Positions 1-8,465 of a DNA stretch of 48,365 nt are shown piece after piece (the stretch's first letter is position 1; each line of letters starts with the position of its first letter). A program made the translations under genes and the position numbers. The notes under the pieces were generated by a model. The model was not told the DNA's origin, searched no databases, and was given only the letters and a program-made list of their open reading frames with translations. This DNA is from DAITMV01 sp036834985. GTDB taxonomy: Bacteria > Pseudomonadota > Gammaproteobacteria > Burkholderiales > Burkholderiaceae_B. The stretch lies in assembly GCA_036834985.1 (NCBI GenBank), contig DAITMV010000003.1, positions 1 through 48,365 on the forward strand, read 5' to 3'.

Positions 1-791
1 TATTGCCCATACCACAGCGGTTTGGGCAAACTTGGGTTGGAGATATCCACAGCCACAAGCGTTGATGTGCTGGGTGAGGCCGAATAAAAAGTTTTACCAT
101 CCGGCGCCATACCGCTCTCGTGACCAAACACACCCACCGGTGCCGATGACTTGAGCACCGGGGCGCGGCAATCTTTGGAGATGTCATACACATCGACCAC
201 GCCAGGACCAAACGCCGGGTTACCCAACACCGCTGCCAGCAATCCGGCCTCTTTACTGATGACCAATGACTCATGCGGCGACAGCATCGCTGGGGTGACC
301 AAGGTGGTGGTCACGACTGGCTTGGCTGGGTTGGCCATATCAACCACAACAACACCTGCCTTGCCATCCGGGATATTAGTAGGAAAGAGCAGGGTGCTAT
401 CGTAGTAAGCGCAATCATGACCCTTGGCGTCTGTATAACGCTCAACCTTAAAGCCACCAACCGTACCGATGGTATTGGGTTTAACAATAGAGCCCACCAT
501 CTCTGCATTGCACGTAAAACCCGCAGTTGCCTTGCCGCTGTCGTGATCGGCCTGAGACACACGGCCCTGCATGCCTGTTTCAGGACGGGAGCCCGCTCCG
601 CAAGTACCTTGCGGGGTCGCAGCGATGTTAACGCCATCGTTTGATTTTTGAACTTCATTGGCGCTGACCGTCGAATTGCTGCTCGAGGTGCTGGCGCTGG
701 TACTGTCACCCGCCGAGCCGCCCCCGCAACTGGCAACTGCCGTAGCGACTGCAAGCGCACTCAGGAGTCGGGTGTAAGAGGGCATAGTCAT
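1..791 (-). CDS. LVIVD-repeat lipoprotein, 3' end outside window
   Basis: I translated this by hand because the frame has no stop before the window edge; 263 residues are visible. It begins with a lipoprotein signal: hydrophobic residues 8-20, then a lipobox ending in Cys22 (V-A-S-C) followed by Gly-Gly-Gly. A Ser/Thr-rich linker follows. The rest holds repeats of the LVIVD type (hydrophobic strand, Val-Asp, Asn-Pro, Pro), which in other proteins form a beta-propeller; three such units are visible near residues 155-260. The start ATG at 791 has an AGGA ribosome site six bases upstream. It follows the DUF305 gene by 34 bp on the same strand and looks like the last visible gene of the copper-efflux operon. 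Envelope location is well supported; its job, perhaps metal-related by context, is inference. Confidence 0.7.
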   Translation of the reverse strand, partial: MTMPSYTRLLSALAVATAVASCGGGSAGDSTSASTSSSNSTVSANEVQKSNDGVNIAATPQGTCGAGSRPETGMQGRVSQADHDSGKATAGFTCNAEMVGSIVKPNTIGTVGGFKVERYTDAKGHDCAYYDSTLLFPTNIPDGKAGVVVVDMANPAKPVVTTTLVTPAMLSPHESLVISKEAGLLAAVLGNPAFGPGVVDVYDISKDCRAPVLKSSAPVGVFGHESGMAPDGKTFYSASPSTSTLVAVDISNPSLPKPLWYGQ

Positions 792-825
792 GTCAAATCC
801 TTTTGTGTCTGCGTCGTTGGCGTAA

Positions 826-1518
826 TTAACCGCCGATTTTCTTATATCGTTCCAGAAGCCTTTGCATCACTGCGACTTCATTGTTTTGCTCTTTTGCCAT
901 ATTCAATGCAAAGCTTTTAACCAGCGGCAAATGCCCGTTGTTAAATGCAAAATAAGCCATGGGCAATGCGCCTTGGTGATGAGCAATCATCAACTCCAAA
1001 AACAATTGCCCCTGATCTTTACCACGAAGGGTTTTTAAACGATTCATTTGCTCGGTTGTTGGCATACCAGGCATTGCACCGTCATTGGCCTTGCAGCGGG
1101 ATACAAACAGTTGATCATCGACGCCTTGAACATTCACAGCGCTTTTGACCCATTCCATGGGAGCTCCCACAAACGATTTCGGCGCCCCCCAGGCACTGAG
1201 CCATCCATCGAGCAAACCTGACTCCCAGGTTTGGCTCAGGACAATCGATTCAGCCAACCGTGAAATGCCAGGTTCTGAACTGGCACGAACCAACAGTGCC
1301 ATCTGGATGGCCTGTCCGTGGTGTATAGCCATGCTTTGTGAAAAACCGATGTCAACTGGGTTAGGCCCTGTGAGACGTTCAGCAGCATCTGTACCGCCCG
1401 GAGCAAAAAACTCTCGCCCAAGTAGCATCCCAAGGCCGATCGAAATCAGCAACCCGAGAAGCAAAACACCTAATTTAAAGCGATTGTTTGTCAAAACCAT
1501 CCGATGATGAGCGCACAT
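826..1518 (-). CDS. DUF305 family membrane-anchored protein
   Basis: A 230-residue protein with one N-terminal membrane segment (about residues 15-34) and a periplasmic domain. It has the paired DUF305 signature, Met-x-x-His-His, at residues 63-67 and again at 177-181, the second inside an I-A-H-H-Q-G motif. DUF305 proteins have a ferritin-like helical fold, and the His/Met-rich motifs are suspected metal ligands, often in copper- or silver-resistance loci. The gene lies 87 bp downstream of the cusA-like gene and 34 bp upstream of the LVIVD lipoprotein gene, all on one strand. ATG at 1518 was taken as start; a second ATG at 1500 is possible and neither has a strong ribosome site. Family assignment is firm; a role in handling exported copper is inferred from position. 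Confidence 0.85.
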   Translation of the reverse strand: MCAHHRMVLTNNRFKLGVLLLGLLISIGLGMLLGREFFAPGGTDAAERLTGPNPVDIGFSQSMAIHHGQAIQMALLVRASSEPGISRLAESIVLSQTWESGLLDGWLSAWGAPKSFVGAPMEWVKSAVNVQGVDDQLFVSRCKANDGAMPGMPTTEQMNRLKTLRGKDQGQLFLELMIAHHQGALPMAYFAFNNGHLPLVKSFALNMAKEQNNEVAVMQRLLERYKKIGG

Positions 1519-1605
1519 CTGCTTCTATTACTCAGGAGTGATTGGAATCGGATTCAACCCTGCAAAGTCGTCGCATGTATCGTTGATGCAACAAACGGAA
1601 CCTTA

Positions 1606-4600
1606 TCAACCGCGCTTTCGCCGTATCAGTAAGTAAGCCGCGGGTAACACAAACATTGACAACAGCGGGGCAGTAATCATCCCTCCCACCATGGGAGCAG
1701 CGATACGTTGCATCACTTCTGAACCTGTACCACTTCCCCACATGATTGGACATAATCCTGCCAGGATAACCGCCACCGTCATGGCTTTGGGGCGTACTCG
1801 AAGCACTGCGCCTTCGCGGATAGCGTCAAGCAAGTTATTGACGCCGACGTTGCCGTTTGTAATACGCTCATCCCACGCATGTTTAAGGTACAGCAACATG
1901 ATGACTCCAAATTCAGCGGATACCCCGGCCAGCGCAATAAAGCCCACTGCACCTGCAACTGAGAGGTTATAACCCATCAGATACAACAGCCAGATACCTC
2001 CGACCAAGGCAAAAGGCAACGTCGCCATGATCAGCAATGCTTCATCGAATCGTTTGAAGGTCAGGTACAGCAGTACAAAAATGATGAGCAGCGTAAATGG
2101 CACAACCAGCTTCAATTTGGCAGTCGCTCGCTCAAGAAACTCAAATTGTCCCGACCAGGAGATTGAGTAACCCGAGGGTAAAGCCACCTGCTTGGCAACA
2201 GCCTTTTGCATATCCTGAACCGCAGAGCGAAGATCTCGCCCACGAATATCCACGTAGACCCATCCGGACAACCGAGCGTTTTCGCTGCGAAGCATGGGTG
2301 GGCCGTCTGTAACACGGATATCAGCCACATCCGACAATACCAGTCTCCGCCCGCTGTCAGTCACAATGGGTAAACTGCGCAATATCGGAAGCGAGTCTCG
2401 TATTTCACGGGGGTAACGCATATTGATTGGAAAGCGTTGCAATCCATCGACCGCCTCACCAATATTCTCGCCTCCCACAGCGGAGGTGATAACAGACTGC
2501 ACATCTGCGATATTCATTCCGAAGCGGGCTGCCGCGTCACGGTTGATATTCACATCCACATAGCGCCCCCCCGTCAAACGTTCTGCCAGGGCACTACTCA
2601 CCCCGGGAACATTTTTGAGAGCCTTTTCTATCTCACCGGTTAAGCGATCGATGGTGGCCAGATCAGTTCCGGCCACTTTAACTCCCACCGGGCTTTTGAT
2701 GCCCGTGGCCAGCATGTCGATGCGGTTACGAATGGGTGGCACCCAAATATTGGTTAGACCAGGTACTTTGACAATGCGATCTAGCTCGTCCACCAGCTTA
2801 TCCTGCGTCATACCAAGTCGCCATTGGTCCTTGGGTTTGAACTGTATCGTTGTCTCAAACATCTCCATCGGTGCTGGGTCAGTTGCAGTCTCGGCCCGTC
2901 CTGCTTTGCCGTAGACGCTCAAAACCTCTGGCAACGTTTTGATAAGCCGGTCACTTTGCTGCAGTAATTCACTGGCCTTACCCGCCGATAAACCGGGCAA
3001 TGCGGAGGGCATGTATAGCAAATCGCCCTCATCTAAGCGCGGCATAAATTCACCCCCAATATGTTGCAAGGGCCATAGACTCAAGCCTAACAATAATGCG
3101 GCGACCACCAAGGTGGCCCTGGGCCAGTCCAGCACAGTGTTTAACAGGGGGCGATACATTGCAATCAGCAGGCGATTGAGCGGGTTGGTTTTCTCATCGG
3201 GAATGTGTCCCCGAATCAGGTAGCCCATCAATACTGGAATGAGGGTGACAGACAACGCTGCTGCGGCTGCCATGGCATATGTTTTCGTAAAAGCCAGGGG
3301 CGAGAACAAGCGCCCCTCTTGTGCCTCAAGCGTAAATACCGGAATAAAAGACAGCGTAATAATAAGTAGCGAGAAAAATAGTGCAGGACCCACTTCCGCT
3401 GCTGAGTCTCCAATCACGTTCCAGCGGGCTTGCCCCTGAAGTAGCTGATTGGGATGCTCATGGCTCCAGCGCTCCAAATGCTTGTGGGCATTCTCAATCA
3501 TGACAACGGCAGCATCGACCATAGCACCGATAGCAATGGCAATCCCACCCAAAGACATGATGTTGGCGTTCACCCCCTGGTAGTGCATCACAATAAAAGC
3601 CGCCAGTATCCCTAGCGGCAACGACACAATCGCCACAAAGGCAGAACGCAGGTGAAATAGAAATATGAAACAAACCACTGCTACGACTGCAAATTCTTCC
3701 AGCAATTTATGTCCAAGGTTTTCAACTGCGCGTTCGATCAGGCCTGATCGATCATACACAGGGACGATCTCCACGCCTTTGGGAAGGCTCGATTGCAGAC
3801 TGTTTAATTTGGCTTTAACAGCGGCAATCGTTTGAAGCGCATTCTTGCCAGAGCGCATGATGATCACGCCGCCCACCGCTTCACCTTGACCGTCCAGTTC
3901 GCCGATGCCTCTGCGCATCTCAGGCCCAAGCTGGATACGTGCCACATCTCCCAACCGAACTGAAATACCTGCCAAAGTTGTCTTCAAAGGTACTTTGCGA
4001 AAGTCATCTAATGTTTGCAGATAGCCATTGGCTCGAACCATGTATTCAGCTTCACCCAACTCCAGCACCGAGCCACCAGCCTCCTGATTTCCCTTCTGGA
4101 TGGCTTCGACCACCTTGTTCAGCGCAATACCATAGGCAGCTAACTTCTCTGGTTGCAATACGATCTGGTACTGCCGCACCATGCCACCCACCGATGCAAC
4201 CTCTGCAACGTTGGGAACCGTCTTCAGTTCCTGTTTAAGGAACCAGTCTTGTAGTGCACGAAGTTGCGAAGTGTCTTGTGTGCCACTGCGATCGACCAGT
4301 GAATACTGGTAAATCCAACCCACGCCGGTAGCATCAGGTCCGAGTGTCGCTTTGGCACCAGCGGGCAAGCGGGATTGAACTTGACTGAGGTACTCCAACA
4401 CCCGGGAGCGCGCCCAGTACATGTCAGTGCCATCCTCAAAGAGTACATAGACAAAAGAGTCTCCAAAGAACGAATACCCACGCACCGTTTTAGCCCCTGG
4501 GACCGATAACATGGTGGTACTGAGCGGATAAGTGATCTGATTTTCAACAATGCGTGGTGCTTGCCCCGGGTAATTGGTGCGAATGATAACCTGCACATCC

Positions 4601-4728
4601 GAGAGGTCGGGAAGCGCATCTAATGGGGTCTGAAGAACGCTGTAAACGCCCCAAGCACTGACGATCAAGGTGGCAAGTAACACTAAAAAACGGTTACCAA
4701 TAGACCAACGAATCAACCGAGCAATCAT
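1606..4728 (-). CDS. cusA: CusA-like Cu(I)/Ag(I) RND efflux pump subunit
   Basis: A 1040-residue inner-membrane transporter of the heavy-metal RND family, close to the usual 1040-1050 residues. It uses the proton gradient to move metal ions out through the CusB/CusC channel. The N-terminal membrane helix is followed by a D-L-S-D-V-Q segment typical of the copper/silver branch. The three methionine contexts that bind Cu(I) in E. coli CusA are all recognisable: Y-M-P-S near residue 570, M-E-M-F-E-T-T near 620 and I-D-M-L-A-T-G near 670. The central membrane motif G-A-M-V-D-A-A is also intact. Its ATG overlaps the stop of the cusB-like gene by 4 bp, so translation is probably coupled. The methionines favour Cu/Ag over Co/Zn/Cd, though the substrate is not proven. 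Confidence 0.93.
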   Translation of the reverse strand: MIARLIRWSIGNRFLVLLATLIVSAWGVYSVLQTPLDALPDLSDVQVIIRTNYPGQAPRIVENQITYPLSTTMLSVPGAKTVRGYSFFGDSFVYVLFEDGTDMYWARSRVLEYLSQVQSRLPAGAKATLGPDATGVGWIYQYSLVDRSGTQDTSQLRALQDWFLKQELKTVPNVAEVASVGGMVRQYQIVLQPEKLAAYGIALNKVVEAIQKGNQEAGGSVLELGEAEYMVRANGYLQTLDDFRKVPLKTTLAGISVRLGDVARIQLGPEMRRGIGELDGQGEAVGGVIIMRSGKNALQTIAAVKAKLNSLQSSLPKGVEIVPVYDRSGLIERAVENLGHKLLEEFAVVAVVCFIFLFHLRSAFVAIVSLPLGILAAFIVMHYQGVNANIMSLGGIAIAIGAMVDAAVVMIENAHKHLERWSHEHPNQLLQGQARWNVIGDSAAEVGPALFFSLLIITLSFIPVFTLEAQEGRLFSPLAFTKTYAMAAAAALSVTLIPVLMGYLIRGHIPDEKTNPLNRLLIAMYRPLLNTVLDWPRATLVVAALLLGLSLWPLQHIGGEFMPRLDEGDLLYMPSALPGLSAGKASELLQQSDRLIKTLPEVLSVYGKAGRAETATDPAPMEMFETTIQFKPKDQWRLGMTQDKLVDELDRIVKVPGLTNIWVPPIRNRIDMLATGIKSPVGVKVAGTDLATIDRLTGEIEKALKNVPGVSSALAERLTGGRYVDVNINRDAAARFGMNIADVQSVITSAVGGENIGEAVDGLQRFPINMRYPREIRDSLPILRSLPIVTDSGRRLVLSDVADIRVTDGPPMLRSENARLSGWVYVDIRGRDLRSAVQDMQKAVAKQVALPSGYSISWSGQFEFLERATAKLKLVVPFTLLIIFVLLYLTFKRFDEALLIMATLPFALVGGIWLLYLMGYNLSVAGAVGFIALAGVSAEFGVIMLLYLKHAWDERITNGNVGVNNLLDAIREGAVLRVRPKAMTVAVILAGLCPIMWGSGTGSEVMQRIAAPMVGGMITAPLLSMFVLPAAYLLIRRKRG

Positions 4729-6215
4729 GGCTTGCTCCCGGCTGGCTTGATCGTCGCAGCCTTGGGAGCTGGCCCTATGGGATTCGTGGCCTCAATCTTA
4801 CCTTCACCCTTAGGACGCATGGCAGCATCGGGTGGGCTGGGTTCGGAAGCGTCATTTAAATGAGCTTCTACGCCTTTGAGGCTCGCCTCCGAGTCAATCA
4901 GGAATTGGGATGAGACCACAACACGCTGGCCTGCATGCAAACCCCGCTTTATCTCGGTCATGCCATTATTTTCAATCCCGATTTCCACCTCAACCGAACG
5001 GAATGCTCCTTTATCCTCAGCCACGATGACTACGACGCGTTTGCCAGTCTGTATGACTGCTTCGGAGGGTATCAATTGGGATCTTCTAGATTGCAGGTCC
5101 ATAAATTGCATGGTCACAAACATGCCCGGCACCAGTAAATTGCCTGGATTGACAAGCTCCACCCTGGCTTTGATGGTACGGGTGGCTGCATTTACATCGG
5201 GCAAGATGGCCTGCACTGTGCCTTGCAAATTGACGCCAGGGGCTGCTGATGTGCTGGTCTGTACCTTGGTTCCTGGACGGATAAGCGTTGCTTGGCTCTC
5301 AGGCAACTCAGCGTTGGCCCACACGGTGCTCAGGCCATTGATACGAAAGAGCGTCGCGCCTGGTGTGAGGGTCATGCCTTCACGGGCCATCAGCTCCACG
5401 ACTACACCGCCGATGGGGGCTGTCAGCGTCATATGGGCCTGCACTTTGCCGCTACTTTCAACTCGTCGAATCTGCTCGTCACTCATACCGACTTGCCGCA
5501 TACGCTGGCGGGCACCGTCCACCAAAACAGTCATGTCCGTACCCTGCATGCGCCGCACCGATAAAAACTCCTCCTGTGCTGCAATCCATTCGGGCACATA
5601 AAGATCGGCCAGCGCTTGCCCTTTACTGACTCGGTCCAGCGTTGCACGAACATAAAGACGTTCTATGTATCCGGTAGCACGTGATTGCACGAGCACCTGA
5701 TCGCGTTCGTTAAAGGCGATATTACCTACAGCAGACAGTTGAGGCGATAGAGATCCTTCGGTGACTTCTACAGTCCTAACCCCCAAATTTTGTTGGATAC
5801 GGGGGCTGATCGTGACCTTGCTTACATCGTCTGAATTCTGACCATCTGCGTAGACGGGTACCAGCATCATGTCCATGAAGGGTGACTTTGCTGGCTTGTC
5901 AAACTTGTTACCAGGCACCATGGGATCATGGTAATACAGCACTTTGCGACCTGTGACCGGGTCAATATCACCTGCCTTGATCCCCTTTTCGATATGACGG
6001 CGTGTCGCCTCTTCACCCTCAGCAATGCTCTGCGGAACCGTACCCGGCTCACTTCCACCCGTGCTACTCGATGCTCCGGTGGATGAGGTCGGAGCTGTAG
6101 CCGTAGCGGCCATGCTCATGCCGCGATTCATACCGAGGGTGTAAAGGCCGTAACCACCACCAGCAAGCACTCCTGCGCCTATCAGACCAATCAGCAACGG
6201 ATTTAGTTTTCTCAT
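4725..6215 (-). CDS. cusB: CusB-like periplasmic adaptor of Cu/Ag efflux pump
   Basis: A 496-residue membrane-fusion protein linking the CusA-type pump to the outer-membrane channel. There is an N-terminal anchor or signal (residues 6-28), a low-complexity Ser/Thr/Gly linker (about 38-58), then a metal-binding segment with D-P-M at residue 99 and F-M-D-M-M at 113-117. These match the methionines through which E. coli CusB receives Cu(I). Lipoyl/barrel-sandwich and beta-barrel regions follow, and the C-terminus carries an extra Pro/Lys/Ala-rich tail of about 45 residues with no clear domain. A GGAG ribosome site lies inside the end of the upstream cusC-like gene, one base away, and the stop overlaps cusA by 4 bp. 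Function as adaptor is firm; metal transfer to CusA is inferred by homology. Confidence 0.92.
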   Translation of the reverse strand: MRKLNPLLIGLIGAGVLAGGGYGLYTLGMNRGMSMAATATAPTSSTGASSSTGGSEPGTVPQSIAEGEEATRRHIEKGIKAGDIDPVTGRKVLYYHDPMVPGNKFDKPAKSPFMDMMLVPVYADGQNSDDVSKVTISPRIQQNLGVRTVEVTEGSLSPQLSAVGNIAFNERDQVLVQSRATGYIERLYVRATLDRVSKGQALADLYVPEWIAAQEEFLSVRRMQGTDMTVLVDGARQRMRQVGMSDEQIRRVESSGKVQAHMTLTAPIGGVVVELMAREGMTLTPGATLFRINGLSTVWANAELPESQATLIRPGTKVQTSTSAAPGVNLQGTVQAILPDVNAATRTIKARVELVNPGNLLVPGMFVTMQFMDLQSRRSQLIPSEAVIQTGKRVVVIVAEDKGAFRSVEVEIGIENNGMTEIKRGLHAGQRVVVSSQFLIDSEASLKGVEAHLNDASEPSPPDAAMRPKGEGKIEATNPIGPAPKAATIKPAGSKP

Positions 6216-6216
6216 A

Positions 6217-7569
6217 TTAATTCTCCGTCGCTCTGGTGGTGGATATTGAAGGCGACGATGTGTCGGTGGGTATTTGATGATCCGCAGGCTCCACAGGAAT
6301 CAGGTACTCCAATTGAACCCAGAGCCCAGCCGTTTCCATGGCCAAGCGTAGGCGATCTATCTGGGTGTCGATGGCTAAGCGCCGCGCTTCGAGCACAGCC
6401 GAAAGAGGGCTGGTGCCTCCACTGTAGGCGGCTGTTGCAGCTTGGATGCGCTCATTCAATAACGGTATGAGCGTATTATCGAACCGCTTAAGACGAGTCA
6501 GGTTGCTTTGCCATTCCTGGTACAGAGTACGGATTAGGGCCAGATGCTCACGCGTAGCCTCTTCACGTTCAGCCCGCATCTGCTCGACCTTGGCAAGGTT
6601 GGCGGATAGCTCTCTATCTTGTCGATTTTCTTGATCCCATTGCAACGGAACCGCAACGTTAACAGACATCATATTCGAGAAAGCTGGACCTCGCTGGCTG
6701 TACATTAACTCGACAGTCCAATCAGTCGCCTTATTGCTAGAGGCTAATTCAACCTCGGCTTGCGCAACATCCTCTTGCTTGGACATGACGGTTATTTCGG
6801 GGTGATGTGCGATCTGATCACCCAAGCTGGCAACATCAAAATGAATGGAAGTCATGCCAGGTGGCTTGTCCAGTGGTTGATCAGCTTGACGACCAATCCA
6901 TCGGGCCAGTTTGATCTTTGCAGTACCTATTTGTTTTTCTATCTGCCCAATTCGATCTTCAATTTGCGCGACCATCGAGCGGGCTGCAAAAACATCGGCT
7001 TGCGTTCCGCGCCCCCCGCGGTAAATTGCAAGGGAAGCTTCGACTTGTAGTGCCGCCTCGGCTCGCTGCTTGAGCAATACCTCCAGCATGCGTTCCTGGT
7101 AGTACCTATCAAACCAGGCAGTCGCGGTTTCGCGTTGCAAATTAAGGAGGGTCACGATTTTGATGGCTTCTTCTACCTCTGCTTGACGATTAAAGCGGGC
7201 TGAACGAGCCTTGAGTTTTTCGCTCCGAGTGACTTCCTGCATCAGTCCGACCGAACGCATGGTCATAAAATCCCGTGCCAGGCTAAAGCGATCATCCCCA
7301 TTGACAGGCAGGTTATTGACGCCCAGTTTTAAGGTCGGATCAGGGCGTTGCCCTGCTGCCCACGCCATTTCTCGGGCTGAGTTTGCAGCGGCGTCCTTGG
7401 CGTAGAGTTGACGCGATGATGACTGGGCAAGCTGTATGGCTCTATCCAGAGACAAAGCCGCTTGTGCCTGCGCATTGACGCCGACGATGGCTGTGCAAAA
7501 AGCGATGAAACACACCCCAAACCGATGGGGCCAGCGGTATGTAATACCTTTAAATGACTTAGAAAACAT
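6217..7569 (-). CDS. cusC: CusC/TolC-family outer-membrane efflux protein
   Basis: A 450-residue outer-membrane factor that forms the exit duct of the tripartite metal pump. The reading frame is open to 7644, but ATG at 7569 was chosen because GGAG lies five bases upstream and the product then begins with a normal signal peptide (cleavage near A-Q-A-Q-A). The mature part has the two OEP repeats: long helical coiled-coil segments rich in Gln, Glu and Ala with the usual S-L-D-R-A-I start. No lipobox Cys is present, so unlike E. coli CusC it is probably not lipidated. It sits between the Cys/His-rich exported protein gene (137 bp upstream) and the cusB-like gene (1 bp downstream). The symbol rests on operon context. 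Confidence 0.88.
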   Translation of the reverse strand: MFSKSFKGITYRWPHRFGVCFIAFCTAIVGVNAQAQAALSLDRAIQLAQSSSRQLYAKDAAANSAREMAWAAGQRPDPTLKLGVNNLPVNGDDRFSLARDFMTMRSVGLMQEVTRSEKLKARSARFNRQAEVEEAIKIVTLLNLQRETATAWFDRYYQERMLEVLLKQRAEAALQVEASLAIYRGGRGTQADVFAARSMVAQIEDRIGQIEKQIGTAKIKLARWIGRQADQPLDKPPGMTSIHFDVASLGDQIAHHPEITVMSKQEDVAQAEVELASSNKATDWTVELMYSQRGPAFSNMMSVNVAVPLQWDQENRQDRELSANLAKVEQMRAEREEATREHLALIRTLYQEWQSNLTRLKRFDNTLIPLLNERIQAATAAYSGGTSPLSAVLEARRLAIDTQIDRLRLAMETAGLWVQLEYLIPVEPADHQIPTDTSSPSISTTRATEN

Positions 7570-7706
7570 GAAATCTCCAAGCAGCGAAACAGAAGTTTCA
7601 TTGATGCTCAATAGGGCAGGGCGACTTACAGTGGGCTCAGCCAAACGGGCACGGTCGATGCGCTGAGCAAAACTACAGGTTTGTCAGCGATAACCTATGA
7701 GGAGAT

Positions 7707-8159
7707 TCAAATTCGGAAGCAACAGTGAAGGATGGCGTGCGGTGGAAAGGCCGCTTCGGGAGAATTACAAGTTGCAGTTACAGGCAGGGATTTGCCTGTG
7801 GCCTCAGGAGCGAACAATGAAAAGTACAGCACCGTCATCATAGCCGGGGGTACTGTCAGAGTAGATACATGGTCACTTTGTTGGCCATATTTGCAGTGTT
7901 CTGCACACAGGTTGGCGTTGTGCAGATCCAAATGTCCTGTCACCGATTTGTCACCCATCGATTCACAAGGGGACTCCTGCTTGCTTACAGCCGACTGGCG
8001 CGACGCTTCGGGGCTGGTTTTGGCAACTTCAGAGGTGAGCTTTTGAGTCTTAGCTGACAACGACTCACCTGGGCAAGCGTAAGCAGCAACAGCCATCTGC
8101 GCAAAGAGCAGGACTCCAATCAATATACCGGAGATAAATCGTAAGTATCGACGGGTCAT
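7707..8159 (-). CDS. Small exported Cys/His-rich protein heading the copper-efflux operon
   Basis: A 150-residue protein with a clear signal peptide (hydrophobic residues 8-26, likely cleavage after V-A-A-Y-A). The mature part has about seven Cys and several His: a Cys right after the signal, a C-x-x-x-C-type cluster (L-C-A-E-H-C-K) near residues 83-88, and a conserved-looking C-terminus P-P-H-A-I-L-H-C-C-F-R-I. Similar short exported proteins with this tail precede metal-efflux operons in other Burkholderiales, as far as I recall; none has an agreed name. It is first in the cus-like operon and divergent from the gene at 8466. A periplasmic metal-binding or sensing role is inferred from the Cys/His content and position. 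I do not recognise a named domain. Confidence 0.7.
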   Translation of the reverse strand: MTRRYLRFISGILIGVLLFAQMAVAAYACPGESLSAKTQKLTSEVAKTSPEASRQSAVSKQESPCESMGDKSVTGHLDLHNANLCAEHCKYGQQSDHVSTLTVPPAMMTVLYFSLFAPEATGKSLPVTATCNSPEAAFPPHAILHCCFRI

Positions 8160-8345
8160 CGGGCTTTCGTAGCTATTATTTCTATTAATAAGTATGCGCT
8201 AAAAGACTCATAATTAGCTATAAAAACAAACGGGCGAGGTGAGCTTAAAACATCTCAAAAGTTTTCTGTTAGTTAACATAATATAGATTATGCGCCTTTT
8301 ACATATCACATGGAGAGCAGCCACTGTTACGCACATTTACAGTTA

Positions 8346-8375
8346 AACGTCAGCCAAACCATGGCCCTTGACGTT
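8346..8375. repeat. Inverted repeat AACGTCA-N16-TGACGTT
   Basis: Perfect 7-bp arms separated by 16 bp that contain a CCATGG palindrome. It lies about 90 bp upstream of the start codon at 8466, a plausible distance for a transcription-factor operator. No known consensus is recognised. Confidence 0.45.
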
Positions 8376-8393
8376 GTTTGTCTCAAGCGCATC

Positions 8394-8419
8394 GTTGACT
8401 GCGTAGCGCTTCTGTCAAC
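8394..8419. repeat. Inverted repeat GTTGAC-N14-GTCAAC
   Basis: Perfect 6-bp arms with partial dyad symmetry inside (AGCGCT near the centre), 46 bp upstream of the start codon at 8466. Together with the upstream repeat it shares TGAC/GTCA half-sites, which suggests a pair of operator-like elements. Confidence 0.45.
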
Positions 8420-8427
8420 CACCCGTT

Positions 8428-8447
8428 AGTAGCTCACAGTAGCTCAT
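8428..8447 (+). repeat. Tandem 10-bp repeat before the 8466 gene
   Basis: AGTAGCTCAC is followed directly by AGTAGCTCAT, two copies differing only in the last base. The pair ends about seven bases before the AAAGGA ribosome site. Its role is unknown. Confidence 0.6.
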
Positions 8448-8465
8448 ACATAAAAGGATCGTCAT

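Larger units (their letters stand above)
8160..8465. promoter_or_regulatory. Divergent intergenic region between cus operon and repeat-protein gene
   Basis: These 306 bp hold no gene that I can support. The left two thirds (8165-8300) are AT-rich and should contain the promoter of the minus-strand metal-efflux operon, but no unambiguous -35/-10 pair stands out. The right third carries two inverted repeats (8346-8375 and 8394-8419) and a tandem 10-bp repeat (8428-8447) just before the ribosome site of the 8466 gene. No metal-regulator gene (CueR, CusR/S) lies in the window, so the regulator must be elsewhere. Confidence 0.55.

Noticed and set aside
311..760. 149-codon minus-strand frame near the left edge
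   Set aside because: Out of frame with the lipoprotein that has the ribosome site, lipobox and LVIVD repeats; it looks like a frame shadow.
4876..5601. 241-codon plus-strand frame inside the cusB-like gene
   Set aside because: Antisense shadow of a clear family member; composition is that of complementary codons and there is no ribosome site or family match.
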